Shown piece after piece: positions 21,775 to 34,049 of a stretch of DNA of 64,000 bases. The notes below the pieces were generated by a model that saw only the letters and a program-made list of their open reading frames with translations, made no database searches and had not been told where the DNA came from. A program made the position numbers and the translations under genes. The stretch spans positions 3,100,001-3,164,000 of the forward strand of contig JANVAS020000222.1 in the NCBI GenBank assembly GCA_027563935.2, written 5' to 3'. Within the stretch, counting starts at the first letter, position 1, and every line of letters begins with the position of its first letter. This stretch comes from Costus lasius. Its lineage: Eukaryota > Streptophyta > Magnoliopsida > Zingiberales > Costaceae.

Positions 21775-22895
21775 TAACTTGCGAACTCAAACGGTGTTTT
21801 ATGCTTTGATTGTATGCTCACATGCCATCTGAAGTTTTTCAAAAATTTGCATATGCGCATGGATTTTTCTAAGTAGGAAAAATTGTAAGTTTTTCATTCC
21901 TAACATCTATTCGATCTCTTTGGTTTTGCGCTTTCTTCACATGGTGGGATAGACCCATATGTGAGAGAATTAATTTCTCCCCACGCATATAGGATAGACC
22001 TACTGTGTGAGACTTGTCGAAGATTATGGGGCATGGTGATTGTCCTAATCTTGGCACATTAAGGATTGCAAGGGTAGGGAGCAAGCGTGCTTGGAGCATG
22101 CATGTGCCACTTGTAGACTCCTAAGAGAAATGAAAAATCCTAGATTTGTGAACAAACGTTGAGGTTGAAAGACATGTTTTCTAAGAAACAAAAACTAAAG
22201 TTTTATGTTTTCATGAGCATATAGAAAAGCATGAGATGATTGTGCATCGTGTTGTGGTCATAGTCAAGCCCCTTGTATGCCTGTGATGTATTATGTGTGA
22301 GGCCTGCGTGCCGCTTTTTCTTTTTATTTTGTAAACGCACAAAGAAGATTAAGGGCGCATCCCTCATGGAGCTTGCATCTTGGCGCATCAACCATGATGG
22401 CGCATCTTGCTTGGTGGCGCAAGTAAGGGCTTGGCCGAACCATAAGGTTCGTGAGCTATCCCTCTTGGCACAAGCATGATGGCGCATCATGCATGGAGGA
22501 GCCATCAAGGTCTTGGCCGAACCCTAGGGTTTGTGTGCTATGCCTTGGTCTGGAGGACCTTGGAGCCGCACTTGAAGATATTGCTTAGTAGCAGCTAGGT
22601 TAGGTCTGGTTGGGGCTTGTCACCTAGGTCAAGAATTGAACATCTTTTGGCATGCGATGGTTCCATGTGTTGATTACGCTATGACCACATCGCTTGTTTA
22701 CTGCTTTCGATATATGCAAAAGCATGCCTAGATGTGTTTTATCGTTTTGTTATCACTATAAGATTGCATGCCTGTAATGTTAGACAAAAGATAAAACTAA
22801 GAGGATGAGATCTCAAAAACCCTCAAAATAATATCAAGTCTGAAATAGCCTTCTGACGTGTAGCCCTCGTCAAACTATAGATCGATGGTGTTCTG
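21775..22895 (+). other. Leader of X', truncated
   Basis: Non-coding leader. Its end (aatatcaagtctgaaatagccttctgacg) matches the A-family leader phrase aatatcaagctcgtatgccttctgacg at 51207, so the two copia families share leader sequence. Gag-pol of X' is lost; LTR iii begins at 22896. Confidence 0.65.
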
Positions 22896-24020
22896 TGATG
22901 ACACTAAAATTCATCGTGATTTCTATGCCATTTTAATGATATTTATGTGTCATATTGATAGACTTTGCTTGTTTTTATGCCATATTTTATCAATATCTAC
23001 GGAATCTACACTCTTTTCTATTTTTGATGATTTTCAGGCAAAAAGACATATTTTTCAGTCGATTTCGAGCAATCCAAGTGCATAATTGAACTCACAACAT
23101 CAAAAGAAAATCACATGTCAAATTTTAGAAGATTTCGAGCTTCAGAGGAAATTACGGCACCCCCAACAAATGCTTTACGGTACCATAATTTGGAGCTTTA
23201 ATTGGGCAGAGAATCGATGAATGTTACGGCACAGCCATAAATATCTTTACGGTGCCGTAATTAATAGGCATTTTTGGACAGAGACTTTGAGACGCTTACG
23301 ACACTACCGTAATACACTTTACGGCATCGTAATTCTAGTCGATTTTCCACCCGAGAGATTGTTCATATTACGGCACTACCGTAAAGAACAATACGGTACC
23401 GTAATCCCAAAAGAATTTCACGTGAGAGCTCGCAGTCAAGATTACGGCCCTGCCGTAAGAACCATTACGGCCGTAATTTCATCGCTGCTCGTGACTTTTC
23501 CGGTCAACTCAGAAGTCTGATTTTTACGTAGATGATTTCAAATGATCCAGGAGTTTAAAAGGGAAGCTGTAAGAAGGAGAAAGGGAGCCATCGATGAGAC
23601 AAAGCCAAGCACACCAAAATCCCCAATTTTGATCCACCGGCCAGAGAGAAATCAGAGTTCACGCCGCCGCCTAGGGTTCCGCCACCGCGACAAATTCCGG
23701 GCATCTCCGGCCATGAAATTTGAGTGGAAGCTATGCATAGAGGAGAAGAAGACACCCCTGAAGTTTCAACATGATCAGAAATCAGACGGAGGGGAAATCA
23801 CCATAAAACCGAGCGCTGCCGCGGTTCGCCCAGATTACGGCTGTAAACATCTTCACGGCCGTACCGTAATTTTTACTCCTCCTCTATTTCAATTTTCTTC
23901 ATCATGAATCATTGTAATCTTCCCTCTATGATAGCTTAAACCTCTTTTGGTACATGGGGGAGTAATTCACTTGAGTTTTAATGACTAGATAACTATCTTT
24001 CTCTTATTTCATCTTGTTTA
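22896..24020 (+). repeat. Athila-like LTR iii, 3' end missing
   Basis: It starts TGATGACACTAAAATTCA like LTR ii and follows it for about 1.1 kb. It carries TTACGGCACTACCGTAA (23368-23384), TACGGTACCGTA (23392-23403), TTACGGCCCTGCCGTAA (23442-23458) and TTACGGCCGTAA (23465-23476). It stops abruptly at about 24020 inside the LTR, where the truncated leader of B begins. Small ORFs within are not supported as genes. Confidence 0.75.
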
Positions 24021-25596
24021 AGGGTTGAAGTCATCCCCTAGGTTAGATCCAGACAGTCTGATCAGACCATCTGACAGCCTTGATGGGTTGACTAGATAGC
24101 ACCTGTGCGCAAGCACTTGGTGGCTATAGGTCGACTGCAGACAGGCGTGTAGCGATGTCTGGTTGAGACGACTAGTGAACACACATGAGTTAGGCCCGGG
24201 GTCACACCCGCTTGCCAGAACTCATGAGGGTTGTTCAGCCCTGGCGCATGCATGGTTGACCATTTGGTCGACTCAAGTCAGTTAGGACTTGGTGCATGTA
24301 AGGGCAGTGGATCTGACTAGGTCTGATGAGTGGATCCCTAGTAATGGACCGTTGTAAGGTAGTAGGGCACATAAGGAAAATTAAAATTGATACCAATGGG
24401 GTTTTTGAAATTTTATTTTCCTATGTTGGATCACATGTTTGATTGTTGCATATGCCTGTTTATTTATTCTTATGTGGGCTGCCCATGTTAAATGTGTGCT
24501 GTGCTGGGGCCTGCGTGCCTGGAAATTATTTTGTAAATTAATTTTTAATTGTGATCTGCGCATCACATTGCATTTAATTTATAAAATGTAATTGACCTGC
24601 GAGTCAATCTTGTCTAGATAGATTAATTTGTAAATTAATCAGACAAGAGCACAGAGCACACTTGGCAGAGGCGCATGCAGCAGTGGCTAGACCAGGTGGG
24701 AGGTCCAAGGTTCGACTCTGGGACCAGGCGCATTTACCTGGTGGGCGCACCTGAGCTGCAGTTGGCGCTTGGGCCCTGATTTGGGCCAGATGAGCAGCTA
24801 AAGTCTCATGAAGAAAAGCAAGTGAAGACTTAAGTATCTTAAGGTCTTACTTAGGCTATGGGCTTTTACCACATAAGATCCATGCTTTCTTTTATTGTTT
24901 AAATAAGTAGAACAGCATGATTTATTTATCTTCTGCTATCACCATAGGAATTGCATGATAGTGAAGAAGATAAAAGACCGTTAAAATCCAACGTTAAAAT
25001 ATCAAGCTTGTTAGCCTTCTGACGCGAAACCTCACTGTTCTGATTATCGTTGGAGCCGTGTTGTACCCACTCAGTGGGCACGTCCATCTATCTTCAGACG
25101 GTGCGGGATTACACCTGCGTGTTACAGAGAAGGGATTTATCGCTTCTCGTTGCTCAGCATAGCACGTGGTGGTCTAGGGAGTAGGTCGGGTCAGCTTGAC
25201 CATGTAGCCTACATATGTGGGGAATATGGTAGCACATGGAGGCAGCCATCTGTGGGGTCAGAGATTGTGTTGTACCAACTCAGTTGGCACAGTCTGCTGG
25301 ATTGCCCAGATGAAGGGGAATCGCACGGGTTAGCGATTGGCTAGGGCAGCCTACCAGAGATTAGTGCTTGTACTCTCTGTGCATCTTATCTCGCCTGAGC
25401 GGGACGCGGAGACCAAGTATGAAATCTGGATCCCATCTCACTAAAAGAGTTCTACTCTTTCGGGCTGTTTTGCTGGATTTTTCAGCCAGATAAAATAGTG
25501 AGAAAAAGAATCTTTCTTAAGTCCTGATTGATTCTTAACATTGATACTGACCTTGTTGTTCTTGCATTGTTGTAGATACCTGCAGCAACGAACACC
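24021..25596 (+). other. Leader of element B (start missing)
   Basis: It matches the C leader from about 50233 onward, so B lacks its 5' LTR, primer site and about the first 230 leader bases. The likely splice acceptor motif (TACTGAC, then TTCTTGCATTGTTGTAG) lies just before the gag ATG. No gene is seen inside. Confidence 0.8.
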
Positions 25597-28500
25597 ATGA
25601 GCTTCAATGTGCGATCCCTACTGGAAAGGGAGAAGTTTGCTGGGCCGAACTTCTCAGACTGGTACGGACACCTTAAGATCGTTCTTAAGACAGAGAGGAA
25701 ACTGTATGTCCTCGAGACGGCTGTGCCGCCTCAACCCGCTGCGAACGCCGCAAGGGCGGTTCGTGAAGCCTATGAAAAGCACGTCAATGATAGCATTGAT
25801 GTCGCTTGCCTGATGCTAGCGTCTATGACGCCACCGCTGCAGCGTCAGCATGAGGATATGTCTGCTATAGACATGATAGCGAACCTCAAGATGCTGTATG
25901 CTGCACAGGCGAGGACAGAATGCTATAATCTGACAAAGCTGTTCTTTCAGAGCAAACTGGCTGAAGGGAGCCCAGTGGGAGCTCATGTGCTCAAGATGAT
26001 TGGGCACAAGGAAGCTCTAGAGAAACTGGGGCATACCATCAATCAGGAGCTTGCTGTAGACATTATTCTGCAGTCTCTCCCGCCTTCATTCGATGCGTTC
26101 ATCATTAACTTTAATATGAACAAAATCGATTGTACTCCGGCAGAGCTGCTGAATATGCTCTTGACTACTGAGGAAACTCTGAAGGGAAAGCCTTCGACCT
26201 CTGTCTTAATGGTTCCTTCTAGGAACAAGAAGAAGGGGAAGAAGGGCAAGACCCCTGTCAAGAATTACAGCAAGGCTCTGAAGCAAAAGGTGAAGCGGTC
26301 CAAGGAATACAGATGTTTCCACTGTGGCCAGCTGGGTCACTGGAAAAGGGACTGTAAAGCGCTCCAAGGAGATAAGAGGGGAAGCATCGCTTCTGGCTCA
26401 GGTATTTACGTGACGGAAGTCATGGTTTCATCTTCTTCTATTTCATGGGTGTTGGACACTGCATGTGGAGTTCACATTTGTTCAAATGTACATGAACTCA
26501 AGAGAAGAAGGCAGGTGGGACAGCATGAGGTGGACCTACGCGTTGGAAACGGGGCACGGGTTGCTGCTGTTGCTGTAGGAGACTATTTCATTTCTTTACC
26601 ATCTGGACTTGTATTGGAACTAGACAATTGTTACTTTGTTCCCAGTATTACTAAAAATATTATCTCTATTCCTGCTCTTGTCAGGAAGGGATTTTCCTTT
26701 GAATGCAATATTTCAAAGTGTGTTTTATCTTTAGATAATATTGTTTATGCAACTGGTTCAATTAACAATGGGTTATTCATGTTGGACATGGAATGTTCTA
26801 TACAAAATATTGATATTAAGAAAGCCAAGTATGCTGATGACAGCACCTTGCTATGGCATAGTCGTTTAGGCCATATTAACAAGAAACGCATTAAGCGGTT
26901 GCATGATCATGGACTGCTGGGATCATTCTCCTATGAGGAGATTGATACATGCAAGGCTTGTTTAATGGGCAAAATGACGAAGTCACCTTTTCCTAACAAA
27001 GGACAAAGGGCTTCAGGTTTACTTGACCTTATACACAGTGATGTGTGTGGGCCATTTAGTAAACATGCCAGAGGTGGCTATTCGTACTTCATTACCTTTA
27101 CTGATGATTTCAGTAGGTATGGTTATGTCTATCTTATGAGACATAAGAGTGAATCTTTTGACAAGTTCAAAGAGTTCAAGAATGAAGTACAGAATCAGCT
27201 AGGCCGAAATATCAAGGCACTTCGTTCTGATCGAGGTGGAGAATACCTAAGTCATGCGTTTACTGACTATCTGAAGGAGTGTGGGATTATCTCACAGCTC
27301 ACTCCGCCAGGAACACCCCAATGGAATGGTGTGTCCGAGAGGAGAAATAGAACGTTACTTGATATGGTTCGTTCTATGATGAGTCAGGCTACTCTTCCAT
27401 ACTCCTTTTGCGGATTTGCACTGGAAACAGCTGCAAAGGTACTAAACCGAGTGCCATCCAAGGCCGTTTCAAAGACTCCATATGAATTATGGTATGGGAA
27501 ACAGCCTAGCTTGACATTTATTAAGATCTGGGGCTGCGAGGCTTATGTCAAAAAGCTCGCCTCTGGGAAACTGGAGAGCAGATCTGAGAAATGCATCTTT
27601 GTCGGTTACCCTAAGGAAACTAAGGGTTATTATTTCTTCGATCCCAAAGAGAACAAGGTGTTTGTTGCTCGGACGGCCATATTTCTTGAGAAGGAGTTTC
27701 TTCTACAAGAGGCCAGTGGGAGAGAAATAAAGCTGGATGAGAATCCAGAGGAAGGACAAAGTAGTCAAGCACAGTTGGATGAGCCTGAGCCGGTAGAACA
27801 GGTTATTGAACAACCTGAGGCTCAGATACCACGGGAACCGCGAAGATCGGGAAGGATCCGTCGACAGCCTGAGCGCTATGACGGAGTCTACATCATTGAT
27901 CATGATGAACCCCTCACTTATGCGGATGCGGTCAGTGGACCGGAGTCAGCGAGATGGCTTGAAGCTATGCGAGCCGAGATGGACTCCATGTCAGATAACC
28001 AAGTCTGGGATTTGGTTGATCCACCTCCGGGAGTTATCCCTATAGGCTGTAAATGGATCTTCAAGAAGAAGATTGACATGGATGGTAACGTGGTTACCTA
28101 TAAAGGCAGGCTAGTTGCGAAAGGTTTCAAACAAATCTACGGGATAGATTATGATGAAACTTTCTCACCAGTAGCTATGTTTAAGTCTATTCGGATTATT
28201 TTCGCGATAGCTGCATATTACGATTATGAGATCTGGCAGATGGATGTGAAGACAGCTTTCCTTAATGGAAATCTGGATGAGGATGTATATATGACACAAC
28301 TAGAAGGTTTCACTAATCCATCAGATCGTCATAAAATATGCAAGTTAAAGAAGTCTATTTATCGACTTAAACAAGCATCAAGAAGCTGGAATATTCGTTT
28401 TGATGAATCAATCTCTGAGTTTGGTTTCATCAAGAACGAGGATGACCCGTGTGTATATAAGAGGTTTAGTGGGAGCGTAATTACTTTCCTAGTCCTCTAC

Positions 28501-29481
28501 GTCGATGATATCTTGATCATTGGAAATGACATTCCTGAAATGCATGCGGTTAAGGCATGGTTAAGGAAATGTTTCCAGATGAAAGATCTAGGAGAAGCAG
28601 CCTATGTGTTAGGTGTGAAGATCTACAGGGATAGATCTAAGAGGCTTCTCGGGCTGTGCCAGAGTACTTACATCGATAAAGTCCTGGAGAGATTTCATTT
28701 AGAGAATTCTAAAAGAGGATATCTTCCAGTCAGACATGGTCTGAATCTTTCGAAGAGTCAGTGTCCACAAACACAGACTGAGAAAGATGAAATGGACAAT
28801 ACGCCTTATGCTTCGGCTATTGGGTCCATAATGTATGCGATGTTGTGTACTCGCCCAGACGTCGCTTACGGGTTAAGCGTGACCAGTCGGTTCCAAAGTA
28901 ATCCAGGTCAGGCACACTGGATTGCGGTCAAGAACATCTTAAAATATCTGCGGAGAACCAAAGATATGTTCTTGATATATGGTGGTCAGGAAGAACTCAG
29001 TATTGAAGGATATACTGACGCTTCGTTCCAGTCGGACTAGGATGATTTCCGATCGCAATCAGGCTATGTTTTTAGCTTGAATGGTGGAGCAGTGGTGTGG
29101 AAGAGTTTCAAACAGTCAACTGTTGCTGATTCCACAACAGAAGCCGAGTATGTTGCAGCCTCGGAAGCATCCAAGGAGGCAGTGTGGATTCGTAAGTTCA
29201 TGAGAGAACTTGGTGTTGTTCCTTCGAGTGCAGATCCTTTGGTTATCTTCTGTGATAACACTGGAGCAATCGCACAGGCAAAGGAACCACGGTCGCACCA
29301 GAAGTCCAAGCACATACAGAGACGGTTTCACTTGATCAGGGAGATCATAGATCGTGGCGAGATCAAAATCTGCAAGGTTCATATAGATGACAATCTGGCA
29401 GACCCGCTTACCAAGCCTCTGGCGTAGCAGAAGCATGAGAAGCACTGTAATAATATGGGTTTGAGATTTCTCAACCATTAG
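25597..29481 (+). pseudogene. gag-pol: Copia gag-pol of element B, two nonsense codons
   Basis: It is collinear with the A polyprotein over its full length: gag, zinc knuckle CFHCGQLGHWKRDC, protease WVLDTACG, integrase, RT with YVDD, RNase H. A TAG at 29038-29040 stands where A has CAG (SFQSD-Q-DDF) and removes most of RNase H. A second TAG at 29425-29427 stands where A has CAG in LAQQKHEK. The product would be 1147 aa and lack RNase H. It also has RT replacements relative to A (IYGLKQ to IYRLKQ, QPEGF to QLEGF). Together with the lost 5' LTR, B is dead but recent. Confidence 0.95.
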
Positions 29482-29490
29482 ATTAAGTGC

Positions 29491-29501
29491 AAGTGGGAGA
29501 T
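29491..29501 (+). promoter_or_regulatory. Polypurine tract of element B
   Basis: AAGTGGGAGAT directly before the LTR start TGTTGGGG at 29502. Confidence 0.85.
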
Positions 29502-31190
29502 TGTTGGGGTATGCCCTTAAGGCTAATGTTTGAGGCCTAAGGATTGTATCAGTGTCATGTAATAAACTCTTATGTTTATAAAGGCATGGTTATTATTCAG
29601 TTTGTTATATTATCTGCTGCAATAGATATACTTCTGAATAATGTCTCAATGCTGTTCAGCTAGGCTGACATGCTATATGTCCTTAGTCGATGTATCTTGG
29701 TGAACATGAGACAGCCTTGATATGGTTAAGACTAGTATGTGTTCTAATCTTATAGGATGCTTCGAGCATGGAATAAGATGTAGACTCATGGGTACATTGG
29801 ATGTACTGGACAGACCCTACTAGGATATTCAATTGCTTGTCACAATGTGAATATTCCTTGATTGTATCAAGTGGCACATTTCCTTTTACTTGAGATCACT
29901 TGTGTTTCTAAATGATGATTGTCATTGTTTTGAGGTAGTTCAATATCATTTGAAACATAATGATTTTAGACTATCTTGGATGGTGAGCTTGAGTCAGGTT
30001 AGGGCACTAGTGATAGATAAAGGATTGCCGTCTCCTTGTTTAAGGAGTGTGATGTTCTAAAGGGCCCCCCTTGATGAGATGATTGAGAAAGTGTATGGCC
30101 ATACCCAGATGACTGTGTTCATCTGATCTAATCATGCTCATCGTATTGGAGTTACAGGCTTGACATGCTTATCCAATAAGAACATCCAGTGGCAAAGGAA
30201 ACATGTATGCCTTGTGAAGTGGATTCACACTTGTGCTGTGGTTTGGGTGTAGTCTTGGAAGACTCTTTCCTTTATATCGGGAGACAGTGATGTGTTGCTA
30301 GATACCCCTCACTGATCGTGATAACGTGAGTTATCGTTACCGACATTTAAAGGAAACCCTTAGGGTCGCACAATTTGATGATATGGCTTACTTAAGTCAG
30401 ATCGTGTGGACTGAATTGTTTGAGTTCAGTTTAAAGGGATTTAAACTCTGATTGTAAGTGAGATCTGGTCTGATCATGTTTGATTGATTAGGGCTTGAGA
30501 TCGGTAAGCTTCGATCGAGAGTATTGATGCTAGATCGGTGAGATCGGGAGCATCCAGAGATGAACGGTTAGATTTTGAACCATTTGGTTCAGAGAAATCT
30601 AGACCATGGCTTGGGCTGTTTTGATTTGGTCTTTGAACCAAATTGAGTTGGGTCAATTAGATTGAACCGGTTCAAGACAATGAACGCATGGTTCAATCTT
30701 GAAGCGTTATTGTCGGTTATGAAGATGTGGGCGCATGCTCTTCATGACTTGCTATTTTTGGTAAGTCTTCATGCGCCACCTCTTGAGAACGCCAATACGT
30801 TTTTGACGCTTACTCTCGACGCTCTTGCTTGGGGAAAAAATTCCTTCACGTCTTGGAGAGGTCTCGGCCAAGTGGGAGAAGACATCTCATCCCTTTGATT
30901 CGATCAAAGACCCTTGAAGCACCTTGCTAGCACAAGGATCTCAAGGAGTAGGCGGCATCACCTTGTGTGCGCACCTTTTGGAGGAGTTTCATTCGAATCT
31001 CTTCTTCCTTGACGCCATCCAACACATGGCTTCGGTATGATCTTCTTTCGATCTTCATGCTTCTTAAAAGTTGATCATATGAATGTATAGCATCCGATCC
31101 TCATGAAACCCTACTTCCGCTGCTAAAACATAAGAATAAGGTTGCTTGCGCCACCTTAGGGTTTCGCTCCCCCTTGAAGGGGACCCAACA
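29502..31190 (+). repeat. 3' LTR of element B
   Basis: 1689 bp, starting TGTTGGGGTATGCCC like the A and C LTRs. Its end differs: GGGGACCCAACA instead of a TTTCA end. The sequence beyond it, GCATGGACTCCG, belongs to element G. Confidence 0.85.
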
Positions 31191-31213
31191 GCATGGACTC
31201 CGAACCTGTTACA
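31191..31213 (-). repeat. Possible 23-bp remnant of the G 3' LTR
   Basis: It matches the outer end of the G 5' LTR (35678-35700) with two differences and ends in the same CCTGTTACA. I infer that B inserted into the G 3' LTR 23 bases from its start and that the rest was lost with B's left part. The same stretch can also be aligned, less well, to 35490-35516. Confidence 0.5.
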
Positions 31214-32512
31214 GTTGGGAGTTGATGTGGTGATGGCAAACAGGTGGCCGGAGTTTCGGGTCGTGTGGTGGCCGGTCAGAGGCGGACGACGAAGAAAGGC
31301 GGAAGTGGGACAGACGGGTGGCGAGAACAGAGGATTCGAACTGAAGTTCGATTCCGGTGATCGGAGAGTCAGATGGATGGATGCTGGTGGCTGTGGCTTT
31401 GTCTTTGGGAGGGGGAGTGGTGGCCGAAGTCTCGTGGAGATCCGGCTAGTGGATCGTCGGCGGCGAACTCAGAAAATTCCGAAAATCTGGAACTATTGCG
31501 GCTGGAAGATTGAACTTGTGAGGAAGAAGAGAATGGAGGAGAGGGGAAGAGAGGAAGGAAGGGAAGAGGGCTCGGCCCTAGAAGGAGAAGAAGAAAGATA
31601 AGGTGCTCGGCACCTAGAGAAGGGGGAAGAAGAACATCCGATAAAGGAAGAAAACCATTTCCATTCAACAAATCTACTGATTACAATCGTTAAAGAGATA
31701 CATATACGCTAGAGCATGGAGAGACGTTGCAGGTGATTGAGAGACGTTGCTATTTCCTTATTCAGCACCAAGAGACGTTGGGGAGCTTTGAGCGAAGATG
31801 GCAGCCAAGTGACGTTGGAGTTTCCCTTTTCTCTTGGCTCAGCGAATGTAACGTTGGAGCTTCCTTTTTTGCTCTGTTGAAGATGATGCGTTGGCTGCAA
31901 ATGTCGGTTGCAAGGTGCAGCGTTGGAGATGGGCTTGAATGCCTTGGGCCTCTTTTATTCTTGAAGTAGTTCCTCCTATTATTTGAGCTAGCTTTATGAG
32001 TGAAGCTTTGCTAGCTTATTTGTGAGCTTGTAAGCCATTGACTAAGGTACTCGTAGACTCCATTTGTAGCTTCTTGGCCTGTGGTCCCTGCCTCCATCAG
32101 TTCTCCCCGGGTGAAAAAAATTCTTCCCCGAAGAATTGTCCTTGTGTAGGTGGAGGAGTTCAACAGTCAATATCCATAGTCCAGGCTGCAAATCAGGGAC
32201 ACCTGTAGAAAATTCCCTTTCTCGGCCATGCACATTAGTAAGTTTGTGATAGGAAATCCTTGGAATTAAGAGAGAGAAGGGAATGATGAAATCAATATAC
32301 TCAACTTCAATAAGTGTAAAGAGCGAGGCATGTTTGAGTTTATTATGTGTTGTTGCTCCTAATGGTGGCTTAAGGGTGTGGGTGGATGGACCTAAAAGAC
32401 AAGATTCAAGAATCATAGGGTCCTGGAAAAAATTTTCTAAGTCAAGGTGTTATCCTAAAGGCTGAGGATTAGGATCTAGGACAAGTTCAAAAGGCTCTAG
32501 TTTAGGTTCAAA
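31214..32512 (-). other. 3' region of element G with LTR-like DNA
   Basis: 31218-31330 resembles 35516-35620 inside the G LTR (shared ggccggagtttcgg and gtggtggccggtc). 31700-31860 has several agagacgttg/gacgttgg repeats. At 32090-32115 the minus strand has CACCCGGGGAGAACTGATGG, a purine-rich tract like those near gypsy 3' ends, following a short frame that ends FHPGRTDGG. The plus-strand ORF at 31146-31601 is R/G/E-rich and starts inside the B LTR, so I do not accept it. Confidence 0.5.
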
Positions 32513-33997
32513 CTATGGTTCAAGAAGACCTAATGGTTTGGGTTCAACTTTAGGTTGTCTAATAGTAGTGCAATTTTGGGCTTGGAAACCTGCGGGTATG
32601 GGCCCTAGAATTGAAGGTAATTGTGAAGGTTCTATTTCACTCTTAAATTGAGACAAGTCTACAACAGTCTCTATGGGCAACTTAGGGGTAGTATGACTCT
32701 CAGACAAGTCAACTATGTGTTCTTTAGCTCGAATGCTAGAATCAAGTTCATGACCTGTGGGTATGGGTCCTAAAATCGATATGGGCTCCACCTGAGGGTT
32801 TGGTTCAACATGGTTTGCCCCTTGAGTTTCACATGTGTTAGCTGGACTTGTTTTAGTTCCCATGGTAGACTCTAAGGTTTGTATAGTATCTTGAGAGTTT
32901 GAGGGAGTAGGTACCTTAGGGGTTTTAGGTTTGGACCTCTTGATCTTAATCTTTGGGTTTTGGCACCTTAAGACATATGAATCATCTTGCCTTTGGTAAT
33001 ACCCATTGACATCATATAACCAAGGTTCTCCTAGGTGGACATGGTATGTACCTTCTAAGGGTAAGACATAACACCAAACTTCTAGTAGAAGGGTACCTAA
33101 CAAAATAGGAACTAAGCACATATGGTTCACTAAGGTTTTGGTTCCATCATCCCTACTAATGGTGTAAGGGTCTGGGTTAGGCTCAGTGGTAAGGCCAAAT
33201 CTATCAATGGCACTAGGGGTTATAAAGTTGAAGCCTATGGATTCATCTATGGCTACCTTACACATCTTATCCTTCATTTTGATGTAGGTATGGAAAAAAT
33301 CATTCCTAAGGGTGATCCTATATGTTGGGAGTCTCTCTAGGTATTGGCTGTGGTTTTCCTCTTGAGTTTCACATGTCACCTCTGGACTTGTTTTAGTCTC
33401 TAATGTAGACTCTGAGGTTTGAGCAAGTTTTCGTTGGAGTGGTTGGCTTTGTGTTCTAGGTTGGTCAAGTCCTTTCCTATTTGTTGCCTTAATATGTTGT
33501 TCTACCATACTAGCTATTTGGAAAGCTTCTTCTATTGTGTGTATGGGGTAGTAGGTGAGACCTCTCTTAATCTCAAAGTTAAGACCATCTATAAACCGGT
33601 TACGCACAACCCAAGGATGTTCTCTAGCTCTACTCCTATGGTTGAGGGTCTTAAACTTTAGAATGTATTCAGCTACAGTCATGTTCTCTTGTGTAAGAAG
33701 TCTTTCGGCAAGAGAGGAAGGATCATATTTTTCCCTGAGTTTATGAAGCATGTCATCCCATCTCTCAATGGGTAGCATGTTGTCTCTTTCCAAGCTTTGT
33801 TCAACAGTGGTCCAGTAATATCTAGCAGATTCTTGTAAAAGTAACTTGATGAACCTAACTTTACAATGTTCAGGCATGACAGTAAAATAGAAATATTGCT
33901 CAAGTTTTGTTGACCAATCATTAAAATCCTTAGGGTTAAGAGAACCACTAAAGATAGGGGGTTGGAGTCTAGTGGCCATGAGATGTTTTGAAAACAC
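32513..33997 (-). CDS. Gag plus protease-like protein of element G
   Basis: A 494-aa protein. Residues about 15-175 form a retrotransposon gag core (phrases such as FNDWSTKLEQYF, RWDDMLHKLREKYD). No zinc knuckle is seen. Residues about 225-350 look like a decayed aspartic-protease domain: CKVAIDESIGFNFITPSAI sits where a D-[ST]-G site would be but reads DES, and LGEPWLYDVNGYY resembles the later protease motif. The C-terminal 130 residues carry two copies of a SILGPIPxG motif and no known domain. No RT, RNase H or integrase follows, so G is a gag-only (TR-GAG-like) non-autonomous element. The start could be the ATG at 33979 (MATRLQP) rather than 33997. Confidence 0.75.
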   Translation of the reverse strand: MFSKHLMATRLQPPIFSGSLNPKDFNDWSTKLEQYFYFTVMPEHCKVRFIKLLLQESARYYWTTVEQSLERDNMLPIERWDDMLHKLREKYDPSSLAERLLTQENMTVAEYILKFKTLNHRSRAREHPWVVRNRFIDGLNFEIKRGLTYYPIHTIEEAFQIASMVEQHIKATNRKGLDQPRTQSQPLQRKLAQTSESTLETKTSPEVTCETQEENHSQYLERLPTYRITLRNDFFHTYIKMKDKMCKVAIDESIGFNFITPSAIDRFGLTTEPNPDPYTISRDDGTKTLVNHMCLVPILLGTLLLEVWCYVLPLEGTYHVHLGEPWLYDVNGYYQRQDDSYVLRCQNPKIKIKRSKPKTPKVPTPSNSQDTIQTLESTMGTKTSPANTCETQGANHVEPNPQVEPISILGPIPTGHELDSSIRAKEHIVDLSESHTTPKLPIETVVDLSQFKSEIEPSQLPSILGPIPAGFQAQNCTTIRQPKVEPKPLGLLEP

Positions 33998-34049
33998 AAT
34001 ATAACCTTTTGAAAAATAGAGCTCCTTAAGATTTCAAAAATGATTTCAG

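Noticed and set aside
31146..31601. 151-aa plus-strand ORF
   Set aside because: R/G/E-rich by base composition, starts inside the B LTR, no domain.
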